Assembly: GCF_001514215.1 (NCBI RefSeq)
Contig: NZ_KQ948856.1
Span: forward strand, 294,816 to 358,815
DNA length: 64,000 nucleotides
Direction: 5' to 3'
Source: Streptomyces bungoensis
GTDB taxonomy: Bacteria > Actinomycetota > Actinomycetes > Streptomycetales > Streptomycetaceae
A program made the translations under genes and the position numbers. The notes beneath the pieces were generated by a model, which was given only the letters and a program-made list of their open reading frames with translations, did no database searches and had not been told where the DNA came from. Every line of letters begins with the position of its first letter. Within the stretch, counting starts at the first letter, position 1. Of this stretch, positions 8,712 through 15,651 are shown piece after piece.

Positions 8712-9641
8712 ATGACCGTCATCGTGCGCGACCTGCGGCCCGACGTCCCGGCCGACACCGGGGGTTACGCCCGCGTGCGCCATCTCGCTCTTCCGTACAT
8801 CCTGTTCACCCCGGACTCGGTCCGCCACTTCCTCGTCCACAGTCATCCGGACGCCCGCACCCGCCTGCTCGTCGCGGAGGAGGACGGCGAGGTGATCGGC
8901 GCGGCCGGGGCCTCCCTCGCGCACGACAGCCCGGAGCCGGGCATGGGACACCTCAACGTGTACGTACGCCCCGACCGGACCCACCGGGGCGCCGGCCGGC
9001 TGCTCGCCCGGGCCGGCGAGGAGCACCTCGCCGCCGTCGGCGCGGTCAAGGTGTTCACCTGGGTCCTCGACGAGCCCGCCAACCGCGTCTTCGCCGAGCG
9101 GCACGGCTACACCAGGGGCCGGCCCGCCCACTTCCTCCGCCTCGACCTGGCGCAGGGCACCCTCCCGCCCCTTCCTGAGCCGCCGCCGGGTGTCGAGCTG
9201 CGCACGGCCGCCGACTTCGCCGGTGATCCGCGCCCGCTGTTCGAGCTGGACGCGGAGACGGTGTCGGACGAACCCGGCGAGATCGACGTCGAGTTCACCG
9301 ACTACGACGCCTGGCTCGAGCAGAACTGGCGGCATCCGCTGCTGAGCCGCGAGCTGAGCACGGCCGCGGTCGTCGACGGCCGTCCGGTCGCCTTCACCCT
9401 CGTCTACACCGACGGCGCCACCCGGTACTCCACCTCGATGACCGGCACCGCCCGCGCCCACCGCGGCCGCGGCCTGGCCAAGCTCGCCAAGACCCACTCC
9501 CTGTACCGGGCCCGCGAGGCCGGTCTGACCGAGGCCTTCACGGGCAACGACGCCGGCAACGCCCCGATGATCGCGATCAACAAGTGGCTCGGGTACGAGA
9601 TCTGCGCGACGGAGGTGCGCTATGTCCGCGAACTCGGCTGA
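8712..9641 (+). CDS. Tandem GNAT N-acetyltransferase
   Basis: The 309-residue protein contains two GNAT folds. The first (residues 1-150) carries VYVRPDRTHRGAGRLL, the acetyl-CoA pyrophosphate-binding R/Q-x-x-G-x-G/A motif. The second (about 160-305) carries a diverged copy, GTARAHRGRGLAKLAK, with GNDAGNAPMIAINKWLGY near the end. Such double-GNAT proteins acetylate small amines or aminoglycoside-like compounds; the substrate here is unknown. It is divergent from the GntR gene, with starts 72 bases apart, and overlaps the next gene by 20 bases. Confidence 0.85.
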   Translation: MTVIVRDLRPDVPADTGGYARVRHLALPYILFTPDSVRHFLVHSHPDARTRLLVAEEDGEVIGAAGASLAHDSPEPGMGHLNVYVRPDRTHRGAGRLLARAGEEHLAAVGAVKVFTWVLDEPANRVFAERHGYTRGRPAHFLRLDLAQGTLPPLPEPPPGVELRTAADFAGDPRPLFELDAETVSDEPGEIDVEFTDYDAWLEQNWRHPLLSRELSTAAVVDGRPVAFTLVYTDGATRYSTSMTGTARAHRGRGLAKLAKTHSLYRAREAGLTEAFTGNDAGNAPMIAINKWLGYEICATEVRYVRELG

Positions 9642-10122
9642 GCCGGCCGACCGGGTGGAGGTCGTCCTGGTCAAGGGCGGCCGTACGAAGATCCGCTACC
9701 CGGCGGAGCTGCTCCGCGACGACGGCGTCCGCGTCTCGGTCCGCGCCCCCTGGGCGGGCGGGGGCGTGCGCGACTTCGGGTTCGTGCGCTTCGAACCGGG
9801 CGACGTGTTCACCGAGCACTACTGGCGGGACCGGTGGTACTCCGTGAAGGAGGTCCGGGCCGGCGACGGCACCGTGAAGGGCTGGTACTGCGACGTCACG
9901 CGGCCCGCCGTGCGGTCCGGCGGCGAACTGGTCGTCGAGGACCTCGATCTGGACCTGTGGCGCTCCGCCGACGGCTCGGACGTGCGCCGCCTGGACGAGG
10001 ACGAGTTCGCCGAGAGCGGGCTCGCCGAGCGGGATCCGCGGGCCGCGTCCGCCGCCGTGGCCGCCCTGGCGGAGCTGGAGGCGCTGGCCCGGGCGGGCGG
10101 CTTCGGCGAGCTGCTGGGCTGA
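9622..10122 (+). CDS. DUF402 (FomD-like) domain protein
   Basis: The 166-residue protein fits the DUF402 family of small beta-barrel proteins related to the phosphohydrolase FomD. Visible family features are EHYWRDRWYSVKEV and GWYCDVTRP followed by the acidic strand VVEDLDLDLW, which supplies metal-binding Asp residues, and a helical C-terminus. Members act as nucleoside-diphosphate phosphatases or related hydrolases. ATG 9622 lies 20 bases inside the GNAT gene, so the two are probably cotranscribed. Confidence 0.8.
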   Translation: MSANSAEPADRVEVVLVKGGRTKIRYPAELLRDDGVRVSVRAPWAGGGVRDFGFVRFEPGDVFTEHYWRDRWYSVKEVRAGDGTVKGWYCDVTRPAVRSGGELVVEDLDLDLWRSADGSDVRRLDEDEFAESGLAERDPRAASAAVAALAELEALARAGGFGELLG

Positions 10123-10129
10123 CCGGCGC

Positions 10130-10750
10130 TCACACGGTCGCCACCACCGCGTACCGCTCGTCGTCCACGGCCTTCCCCCACAGCACGGGGTCGTCCGACA
10201 GTCGCTCCACGCGCACGGACCCGGCCAGCGGTTCCAGCAGGGCGGTGAGGCGGGCGGCGGGTGTGCCGACCGGGGAGAGGGTCCCCCACACGCCCTCGAC
10301 CAGCACGAAGCGGCCGCCGGGCCGCAGCAGGGTCCGCCAGTGGCGCAGGGCGCGGGCGGTGTCGGGCAGCGCCCACAGCACGTGCCGGACGAGGACGACG
10401 TCGTAGCGCTGCTCGCCCACCGGCGGAGCGGCTGCGTCCCCGCGCAGGACCACGGCGTCGCGGCCGGCGAGCTTGGCGCGGGCCCGCTCGACCATGGCCG
10501 GGGAGCCGTCGACCCCGGTCACCCGGTGTCCCTGCTCGGCCGCGAGGAGCGACAGGCTGCCGGTGCCGCAGCCGAGGTCGAGGACGTCGGCGGGCCGCCT
10601 GGGCAGCCAGTCGCGGAGTCTGGCCGCCCAGGCGGCCCGCACCTCGGGGGCACGCAGGCCGTGGTCGGGTTCGTCGTCGAAGGCGGCCGCCTGCGCGTCC
10701 CAGTCCACCCGGGCACCCGGTGCGACCGTCCGCTCACGCTCGTTCGTCAT
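10130..10750 (-). CDS. Class I SAM-dependent methyltransferase
   Basis: The 206-residue protein is a Rossmann-fold methyltransferase of the Methyltransf_11/25 type. Motif I is VLDLGCGTGSLSLLA, motif II has GVDGSPAMVERA, and motif post-I to IV has DVVLVRHVLWALPD, followed by LLRPGGRFVLVEG. ATG 10750 is preferred over an upstream ATG at 10849 because homologous proteins begin close to the SAM fold. The gene converges with the DUF402 gene, leaving a 7-base gap. The substrate is unknown. Confidence 0.85.
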   Translation of the reverse strand: MTNERERTVAPGARVDWDAQAAAFDDEPDHGLRAPEVRAAWAARLRDWLPRRPADVLDLGCGTGSLSLLAAEQGHRVTGVDGSPAMVERARAKLAGRDAVVLRGDAAAPPVGEQRYDVVLVRHVLWALPDTARALRHWRTLLRPGGRFVLVEGVWGTLSPVGTPAARLTALLEPLAGSVRVERLSDDPVLWGKAVDDERYAVVATV

Positions 10751-10863
10751 GCCGCCCAGAGTGACACCCGCCACTGACATTCCTGTGCCGATGAGGAACT
10801 CTCGCGAAAAGGGTCTACCTCCGTGACATCGCGGAAACCCGGTAGGCACCGAAGGAGGCAGCC

Positions 10864-11001
10864 ATGCGCCGTGTGACCGTGCAGAAGCCCCTGAAGAAGA
10901 CGGACAGCCGCCGGATCCGCGAGGAGGCGGAGCGGCGGGCCCCCACGGCGCGTCCCGAGGTGCGCGAGGACATCGCCCGCACCTGGTGGCCCGACGGCTG
11001 A
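10864..11001 (+). CDS. Small conserved-looking basic protein (45 aa)
   Basis: This short gene encodes 45 residues from ATG 10864 to TGA 10999-11001. A strong Shine-Dalgarno sequence, GAAGGAGG, sits about 6 bases before the start, and codon third positions are nearly all G/C. The product is basic and hydrophilic, begins MRRVTVQKPLKKTDSRRIRE and ends TWWPDG. It has no membrane segment. I do not recognise a family. It stands alone between the divergent methyltransferase gene and a convergent GNAT gene. Confidence 0.6.
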   Translation: MRRVTVQKPLKKTDSRRIREEAERRAPTARPEVREDIARTWWPDG

Positions 11002-11014
11002 CGCCCCTGGGCCG

Positions 11015-11464
11015 TCAGTCCAGCACCTTGCGGTAGTGGATGCGGTCGTACGGCCCGTCGACCCGGCGTTCGACGAGCTCGTAGCCGTACTTCGGATAGA
11101 TCTCCTGGTTCTCCCACATCAGCGCGTTCGTGTAGAGCCCGACCTCGCCGAGGCCCGGGGCACGCGCGCGCGTGTCGACGAAGTCCAGCAGCCGCCCTCC
11201 CACGCCCCGCCCGTGGACGCCGGGGTGGACGGCGATGCTGTCCAGGAAGAGGTGGCCGGGGAACGCCTCGAGCACCACGAGACCCACGACGGGGTCGCCG
11301 GTGACGAACACCTTCCCGGCGGCCACGTCCGCCGCGTGGTCGGCCTCCATGGGCTGCGGCACCACGCCGATGCGCGCGATGTAGGGGTGGTAGGCCGCGT
11401 CGGTCACGGCCTTCACCGCGGGTACGTCGGCGGCGCCGGCGGGCCGGATGCGTACGTGCGTCAT
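11015..11464 (-). CDS. GNAT family N-acetyltransferase
   Basis: The 149-residue protein is a single GNAT domain. It opens with the family-typical RIRPAGAADVPAVKAV and carries LFLDSIAVHPGVHGRGVGGR, where the last part is the acetyl-CoA-binding Q/R-x-x-G-x-G motif. YTNALMWENQEIYPKYGY follows, as is common near the C-terminus of small-molecule acetyltransferases. The start is ATG 11464. The acceptor substrate is unknown. Confidence 0.85.
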   Translation of the reverse strand: MTHVRIRPAGAADVPAVKAVTDAAYHPYIARIGVVPQPMEADHAADVAAGKVFVTGDPVVGLVVLEAFPGHLFLDSIAVHPGVHGRGVGGRLLDFVDTRARAPGLGEVGLYTNALMWENQEIYPKYGYELVERRVDGPYDRIHYRKVLD

Positions 11465-11491
11465 GCGGCGACGGTACCTACCTGAGCGCAG

Positions 11492-11505
11492 TCTGAGCGC
11501 TCCCT
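11492..11505. promoter_or_regulatory. CebR-like operator candidate
   Basis: TCTGAGCGCTCCCT matches the Streptomyces CebR box TGGGAGCGCTCCCA at 11 of 14 positions (consensus from memory). It lies about 140 bases before the LPMO gene. A second symmetric site, GGAACCGC with GCGGTTCC nine bases apart, is at 11529-11553. Both are candidates for control of polysaccharide-degradation genes; neither is proven. Confidence 0.3.
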
Positions 11506-11642
11506 TAACGGCGCCATAAGGATCTCCGGGAACCGCTTCCAGCAGGCGGTTCCACGGTTTTCCGGGGCTAGTTTCGGATCACCCCACGGGATCCGCGCCC
11601 ACGGGACCGGCCCTGTCGAGAAACCGTCCGAGGGAGTTCCCC

Positions 11643-12578
11643 ATGCCCGTACGCCGCCAGGCCGCCGCCGTCACCGTCGCCGCCGTCGGCCTCACCGCGC
11701 TCGCCGCCGTGCCCGCGTCCGCGCACGGCTCGATGGGCGCCCCGGTCAGCCGGGTCGCCCAGTGCTACGCGGAGGGCCCGGAGCATCCGAGGTCGGCGGC
11801 GTGCCGGGCGGCCGTGGCGGCCGGCGGCACCCAGGCGCTGTACGACTGGAACGGTGTCCGGATCGGCGACGCCGCGGGCCGGCACCGGCAGTTGATCCCG
11901 GACGGCAGGCTGTGCAGCGCCGGCGACGAGGAGTTCAAGGGGCTCGACCTGGCCCGCGCCGACTGGCCGGCGACGCGCGTGCACAGCGGTCCGTACACCT
12001 TCGCGTACCGGGTGACGGCCCCGCACAAGGGCACCTTCACGGTCTATGCGACCAAGCCCGGCTACGACCCGGCGAAGCCGCCGGCCTGGGGAGACCTGGA
12101 CCTCGCCCATCCGGTCGCGACGGCCACGGACCCGGTCGCCTCGGGCGGCTTCTACACGTTCTCCGGCACCCTCCCCGCGCGCACGGGCAGGCAGCTGCTG
12201 TACGCGGTCTGGCAGCGCTCGGACAGCCCGGAGGCCTTCTACTCCTGCTCCGACGTCGACTTCGGCGGCGGGAGCGGCGGCGGTGCGGCGCCCGCGCCGA
12301 GCGCGTCGGCTCCCTCGCAGCGGCAGATCGACGCGGGTGCCGGCCGGTCGACGGTCGGGCACCACGGGCACGGGGCCGGCGGCGCGAGCACCTCGTCGGA
12401 GCCCGCCACGCCGGCCCCGGCCCGTCAGGTGAAGGCGGCCGGTGCGCCGGCGGACCTCGCCGAGACCGGTGCCTCCCCCGGCACCTCGTACGCCGCCGTC
12501 GGCGGTGCGGCGGCGCTGGCGCTCGGTTCGGCCGCGCTGTTCTGGTCGGTGCGGCGGCGGGCGGCGGGCCGGCGCTGA
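11643..12578 (+). CDS. Lytic polysaccharide monooxygenase (AA10) with sortase anchor
   Basis: The 311-residue protein has a signal peptide ending in PASA. The mature chain therefore starts at His28 (HGSMG), the N-terminal copper-brace histidine of AA10 enzymes. The second copper ligand is probably the His in VTAPHKG. The domain runs to about residue 205 and contains the family's cysteine pattern and YAVWQRSDSPEAFYSCSDV. A Gly/Ser/Ala/Pro linker follows, then LAETG (272-276), a hydrophobic helix and an Arg-rich tail, which is a sortase signal. The enzyme oxidatively cleaves chitin or cellulose and is probably cell-wall attached. A carbohydrate-binding module is not seen. Confidence 0.88.
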   Translation: MPVRRQAAAVTVAAVGLTALAAVPASAHGSMGAPVSRVAQCYAEGPEHPRSAACRAAVAAGGTQALYDWNGVRIGDAAGRHRQLIPDGRLCSAGDEEFKGLDLARADWPATRVHSGPYTFAYRVTAPHKGTFTVYATKPGYDPAKPPAWGDLDLAHPVATATDPVASGGFYTFSGTLPARTGRQLLYAVWQRSDSPEAFYSCSDVDFGGGSGGGAAPAPSASAPSQRQIDAGAGRSTVGHHGHGAGGASTSSEPATPAPARQVKAAGAPADLAETGASPGTSYAAVGGAAALALGSAALFWSVRRRAAGRR

Positions 12579-12599
12579 CCCCGCGCCGGCCCTGGAACT

Positions 12600-12638
12600 C
12601 CGGGGCCTGTCCGGCGGCTCAGGCCGGACGGGCCCCGG
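12600..12638. terminator. Bidirectional terminator hairpin
   Basis: A 16-bp stem (12600-12615 with 12623-12638, one G-U type mismatch) and a 7-base loop lie between the convergent LPMO and lipase genes. There is no T-run, as is usual in Streptomyces. Confidence 0.8.
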
Positions 12639-12645
12639 CGGCACG

Positions 12646-13554
12646 TCAGCTGAAGGCGGAGGCGCAGGTGGTGGCGGTGGCGTGGGCAGGGTCGAGCGCG
12701 TTGGCCACCTCGTGGAAGGCGATCCGGTCGAACAGGGCGATGCCCACGTGCTCGGAGAGGTCGAGCGCGCACAGGTCCTGCAGCAGGACGTTGTGGACGT
12801 CGGGGCCGCTCAGGTACTGGGTGCGCCAGGGGGTGGCCACCTCGTCGTACTTGGTGGCGATGACCGTGTAGTGCACGCCGGGGACGGTGTCGCCGCCCGT
12901 GTTGAGCCGGGTGAGGAAGTCGGAGCCGACGACCTGGTCGGCGAGGCCGGGGGTGGTGGCCTTGATCAGGTCGGCGGCGCCGGGGAAGTACGGCAGGAGG
13001 TTGGTCAGGCCGTCCAGATTGGTGCCGTGGTTGTCGGGGGCGAGGCCGACGAGGGCGTTCACCTTGGCGGCGCCGCCGAGGAACTTCAGGTAGTAGCGGG
13101 GCATCATGCCGCCCTGGGAGTGGCCGACCAGGTCGGCCTTGGCGGCGCCGGTGGCGGCGAGCACCTGGTCGACGAAGGCGGAGAGCTGTCCGGCCGACTT
13201 GTCGATGGGGCCGAGGCCGTGGAAGAGGGGGACGCCGGGCAACTGGCCGTAGTCCAGGGAGAAGACGCAGTACCCGCGCTTCTTCAGGTAGGGGGCGAGG
13301 GACAGCCAGTTGTCGACGGAGTTGCCGAGCGTGCCGTGGACCAGGACGACGGGGCGGGGGTGTGCGGCGGACGGCTTGCAGGAGTAGTCGTTCCAGCCTC
13401 CCCCGCTCTCGGCTGCGCTCGAGCGGGGGGACCCCCACGTGGGAGCGTCGGAGGCGTGGGCGGTGGCGGCGGGGACGGCGGCGACGGCGGCGGTGAGGAG
13501 CAGCGCGGTGAGGGGTCTGGCCAGGGACCTGACCACTCGCTTCCAGGGCAGCAT
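12646..13554 (-). CDS. Secreted alpha/beta-hydrolase lipase/esterase
   Basis: The 302-residue protein has a cleavable signal peptide (basic start, Leu/Ala core, AHA-type end near residue 33) and a class-2-like lipase fold. PVVLVHGTLGN forms the oxyanion region, DLVGHSQGGMMPRYYL carries the nucleophile Ser, GLAPDNHGTN follows, and FHEVANALDPAHAT near the C-terminus likely supplies the catalytic His. It probably hydrolyses extracellular lipid esters. Residues about 40-52 (GSPRSSAAESGGG) are encoded by an inserted palindromic element and are not expected in homologues. The gene converges with the LPMO gene. Confidence 0.85.
   Translation of the reverse strand: MLPWKRVVRSLARPLTALLLTAAVAAVPAATAHASDAPTWGSPRSSAAESGGGWNDYSCKPSAAHPRPVVLVHGTLGNSVDNWLSLAPYLKKRGYCVFSLDYGQLPGVPLFHGLGPIDKSAGQLSAFVDQVLAATGAAKADLVGHSQGGMMPRYYLKFLGGAAKVNALVGLAPDNHGTNLDGLTNLLPYFPGAADLIKATTPGLADQVVGSDFLTRLNTGGDTVPGVHYTVIATKYDEVATPWRTQYLSGPDVHNVLLQDLCALDLSEHVGIALFDRIAFHEVANALDPAHATATTCASAFS
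13397..13437 (-). repeat. Intragenic palindromic mini-element, copy 1
   Basis: This is a 41-bp element whose minus-strand reading begins TGGGGGTCCCCCCGCTCGAG and ends GAGAGCGGGGGAGG. It sits in frame near the N-terminus of the mature lipase. Outside a 6-base central loop it is identical to copy 2 at 14919-14959. Confidence 0.85.
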
Positions 13555-13725
13555 CGTGTGATCTCCTTGCGGCTCAAGGGGAGGTGCGACGGCCTAACCC
13601 TGTGATCCGGATCACGAGGATGCTGTTCACTCGTCAAGTTACGGGCGAGTAGTGCAAGTGTGAAGTTACGCGTCAGTAAAAACTTCCAGTGATAACCAGA
13701 GGCTCGCGCGGAAGCCGTCGAACCG

Positions 13726-14172
13726 TCACCAGGCGGGCCTGACCGGCCCGTACGGGGCGATCCGCGCCAAAGCGTCCCGCAGCACGTACAGGCCCTGTTC
13801 GCCCAGGAGTTCGGCCCACTCCCCCACCACCTCGGCGGCCACCTCCTCCGCCGCGCGGGTGCAGGCCCGTCCGCGCTCGGTCAGCACGACGAGCCGGGCG
13901 CGGGCGTCCCCGGGGTGCGGCCGGCGCTCGGCGTACCCCTTGCGCACGACCTCGTCCACCAGTTGGCTGGCCGCCTGCTTGGTGACGCCGAGGTGTGCGG
14001 CCAGCTCGGTGACACTGGCGCCGCCCGGCGCGAGCCGCGCGAAGGCGAACCCGTGGGCCGGCCGCAGATCGGCGAAACCGCGGGCCGCCACCCCCTCATG
14101 GATGCGCTGCGTGAGGTCGCCCGCCGCGGCGAGCAGGGCGGCGGACAGGGCCATGGCGTCGGAGTTCTGCAC
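13726..14172 (-). CDS. MarR-family transcriptional regulator
   Basis: The protein has 148 residues from GTG 14172. It shows the MarR winged helix: SVTELAAHLGVTKQAASQLVDEVVRKGYAERRPHPGDARARLVVLTERG, written here as landmarks SVTELAAHLGV, TKQAASQLVDE and LVVLTERG. Alternative starts are ATG 14199, which would overlap the operator, and ATG 14154. GTG 14172 has an AAGGG about 13 bases upstream. It is divergent from a cupin gene with a perfect palindrome between them, so it probably represses itself and the cupin gene. The ligand is unknown. Confidence 0.85.
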   Translation of the reverse strand: MQNSDAMALSAALLAAAGDLTQRIHEGVAARGFADLRPAHGFAFARLAPGGASVTELAAHLGVTKQAASQLVDEVVRKGYAERRPHPGDARARLVVLTERGRACTRAAEEVAAEVVGEWAELLGEQGLYVLRDALARIAPYGPVRPAW

Positions 14173-14190
14173 GGGGGCATTGAAACACCC

Positions 14191-14237
14191 TTGACGCATT
14201 GGTCAAGCTGCTTGACCATATAGTCAAGCAGCTTGAC
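14191..14237. promoter_or_regulatory. MarR operator palindromes
   Basis: GTCAAGCTGCTTGAC (14202-14216) and its exact reverse complement (14223-14237) are separated by CATATA. Each arm is itself a GTCAAG-CTTGAC dyad. A further TTGAC-N7-GTCAA dyad starts at 14191. The sites fill the space between the divergent MarR and cupin genes. Confidence 0.8.
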
Positions 14238-14258
14238 TACGTTCGAGGGAGTTCCCCC

Positions 14259-14633
14259 ATGCCCGTCATCCGTTCCGGTGAGGCCGTGACCCACGAGATC
14301 CACGGCGCCCGCTTCGTCTCCTACGCCACCCCGCTCACCGGCAGCAGGGAACTGTGCGCCTGGCGCGGGGAGATCCCGCCCGGCACCAAGGCGCCCGCGC
14401 ACACCGTGAACCGGGAGGAGATCTTCCATCTGCTCGTCGGGGACCTGCTGATCACCCTCGACGGCCGCACCGAGCGGATCTCCGCCGGGGACACGGTGAT
14501 CATCGGTCCGGGGGCGACCCTCGCCGTCGAGAACGCGTCGGAGCACACCGCGATCTCCTGGGTCACCACCTCCGTCGGCCTCACCGCGCGGCTGGCCGAC
14601 GGCACGCTCCTCACGCCGCCGTGGGCCAACTGA
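14259..14633 (+). CDS. Small cupin-domain protein
   Basis: The 124-residue protein is a single cupin barrel. Cupin motif 1 is diverged (GTKAPAHTVNREEIFHLLVG, with HTVNREEIF carrying His and Glu ligands), and motif 2 is present as ISAGDTVIIGPGA with AVENASEHTAI. ATG 14259 follows a GAGGGA ribosome-binding site about 8 bases upstream; the frame extends upstream through the operator but that part is not likely coding. It is divergent from, and probably controlled by, the MarR regulator. It may be a small-molecule dioxygenase, isomerase or binding protein. Confidence 0.85.
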   Translation: MPVIRSGEAVTHEIHGARFVSYATPLTGSRELCAWRGEIPPGTKAPAHTVNREEIFHLLVGDLLITLDGRTERISAGDTVIIGPGATLAVENASEHTAISWVTTSVGLTARLADGTLLTPPWAN

Positions 14634-15651
14634 GGGCGCACACCGCGGCCAGCGTTCCCGGCATGACCGCCCTGGGGCCGAACTTCGCCCGGGCCCGGTC
14701 CGCGACCTCCTCGATGCGGCGGGCCTTCTCGTCCACGGGGTCGAAGGTGAGCTGGTGGGAGGCCTGGTCGGCGGGGGTGAGGCCCTCGGCGCGCAGGACG
14801 AGGGCGCGGACCCGGGCGCGCTGCAGGCCCAGCGTCTCGTAGATGCCGTAGGCCGCCTTCGTCAGCGCGGCCGAGTGCGCGGTCGGCTCCCGCAGGGTGC
14901 GGCTGCGGGTGGTGGCGGTGGGGGTCCCCCCGCTCGAGCCTGTTCGAGAGCGGGGGAGGTCGGCGTAGCGCACGGTGAGGGTCAGGGTGCGGCAGACCTT
15001 CTCCACCGCGCGCAGCCGGGCGCCGATCTCCTCGGCGGCGGACAGCAGCGCCCCGCGGTGCCGGCCGGGGTCCAGTTCGTCGAGCTCGAAGGGGCGTTCG
15101 GCGACCAGCGACCGGGAGACCGCGTTCGGCACGACCCGGCCCCGGTCGAGACCGCTCGCCTTCTCCCGCAGTTCGCGCCCCGCCCGCGCGCCGATCAGCC
15201 GCTGGAGCGTGGACAGCGGCGCATTGGCGACCAGGCCCAGGGTGTCCAGGCCGTACTCGCACAGGGTGCGGGCGGTCGCCGCGCCGACGCCGGGCAGCAC
15301 GGAGACGGGCCGGCCGGCGAGGAACTCCGCCACGGCCTCCGGCTCCCCGGGCACGGCACAGGTCACCCCGGGCCGGGCGTCGCGCAGCGCCACGCGGGCC
15401 AGCATCGGGCCCGGCCCGGCGCCGATCGCGCAGTCGACGCCGTACCGGGCGAGGGCCCGGACCCGGATCACCGAGGCCAGCTCCACCGCGCTGCGCCCGA
15501 AGTAGCGCTCGGCGCCCCTCAGATCGGCCAGCGCCCCGTCCGGAGGCAGCGCCTGCACGACCGGGGTGAAGTCCTCCAGGAGCCCGAGCAGCCCGGGCAG
15601 GGCCGCCTCGCGCTCCGGCGGCAGCTCGAAACGTACGCAGAGGATGGTCAT
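14611..15651 (-). CDS. Y-family polymerase-like protein lacking catalytic residues (ImuB/DinB-related)
   Basis: The 346-residue protein aligns by eye with Y-family polymerases: palm, GRPVSVLPGVGAATARTL thumb (helix-hairpin-helix), and little finger ending FGPRAVMPGTL. The active-site positions are degenerate. The N-terminal metal-binding Asp is replaced (TILCVRFE instead of a DMDAFF type), and the SIDE motif reads PPDGALADL, so the second carboxylates are missing. That pattern is known from ImuB, but the C-terminal clamp-binding extension of ImuB is absent. ATG 15651 overlaps the dnaE2 stop by 4 bases, so the two are translationally coupled and probably act together in translesion synthesis. 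Residues PRSRTGSSGGTPT come from an inserted mini-element. Confidence 0.82.
   Translation of the reverse strand: MTILCVRFELPPEREAALPGLLGLLEDFTPVVQALPPDGALADLRGAERYFGRSAVELASVIRVRALARYGVDCAIGAGPGPMLARVALRDARPGVTCAVPGEPEAVAEFLAGRPVSVLPGVGAATARTLCEYGLDTLGLVANAPLSTLQRLIGARAGRELREKASGLDRGRVVPNAVSRSLVAERPFELDELDPGRHRGALLSAAEEIGARLRAVEKVCRTLTLTVRYADLPRSRTGSSGGTPTATTRSRTLREPTAHSAALTKAAYGIYETLGLQRARVRALVLRAEGLTPADQASHQLTFDPVDEKARRIEEVADRARAKFGPRAVMPGTLAAVCALSWPTAA
14919..14959 (+). repeat. Intragenic palindromic mini-element, copy 2
   Basis: This 41-bp element begins TGGGGGTCCCCCCGCTCGAG and ends CGGGGGAGG. It lies in frame inside the little-finger part of the Y-family gene. Its arms match copy 1 (13397-13437) exactly, and only the central six bases differ. 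Confidence 0.85.

Noticed and set aside
8640..9674. N-terminal extension of the GntR gene
   Set aside because: The additional frame is antisense to the GNAT gene and lacks homology; GTG 8639 is the real start.
10281..10300. Additional copy of the palindromic mini-element
   Set aside because: GGTCCCCCACA is present, but the GGGGGAGG partner arm is missing and the residues fit the methyltransferase.
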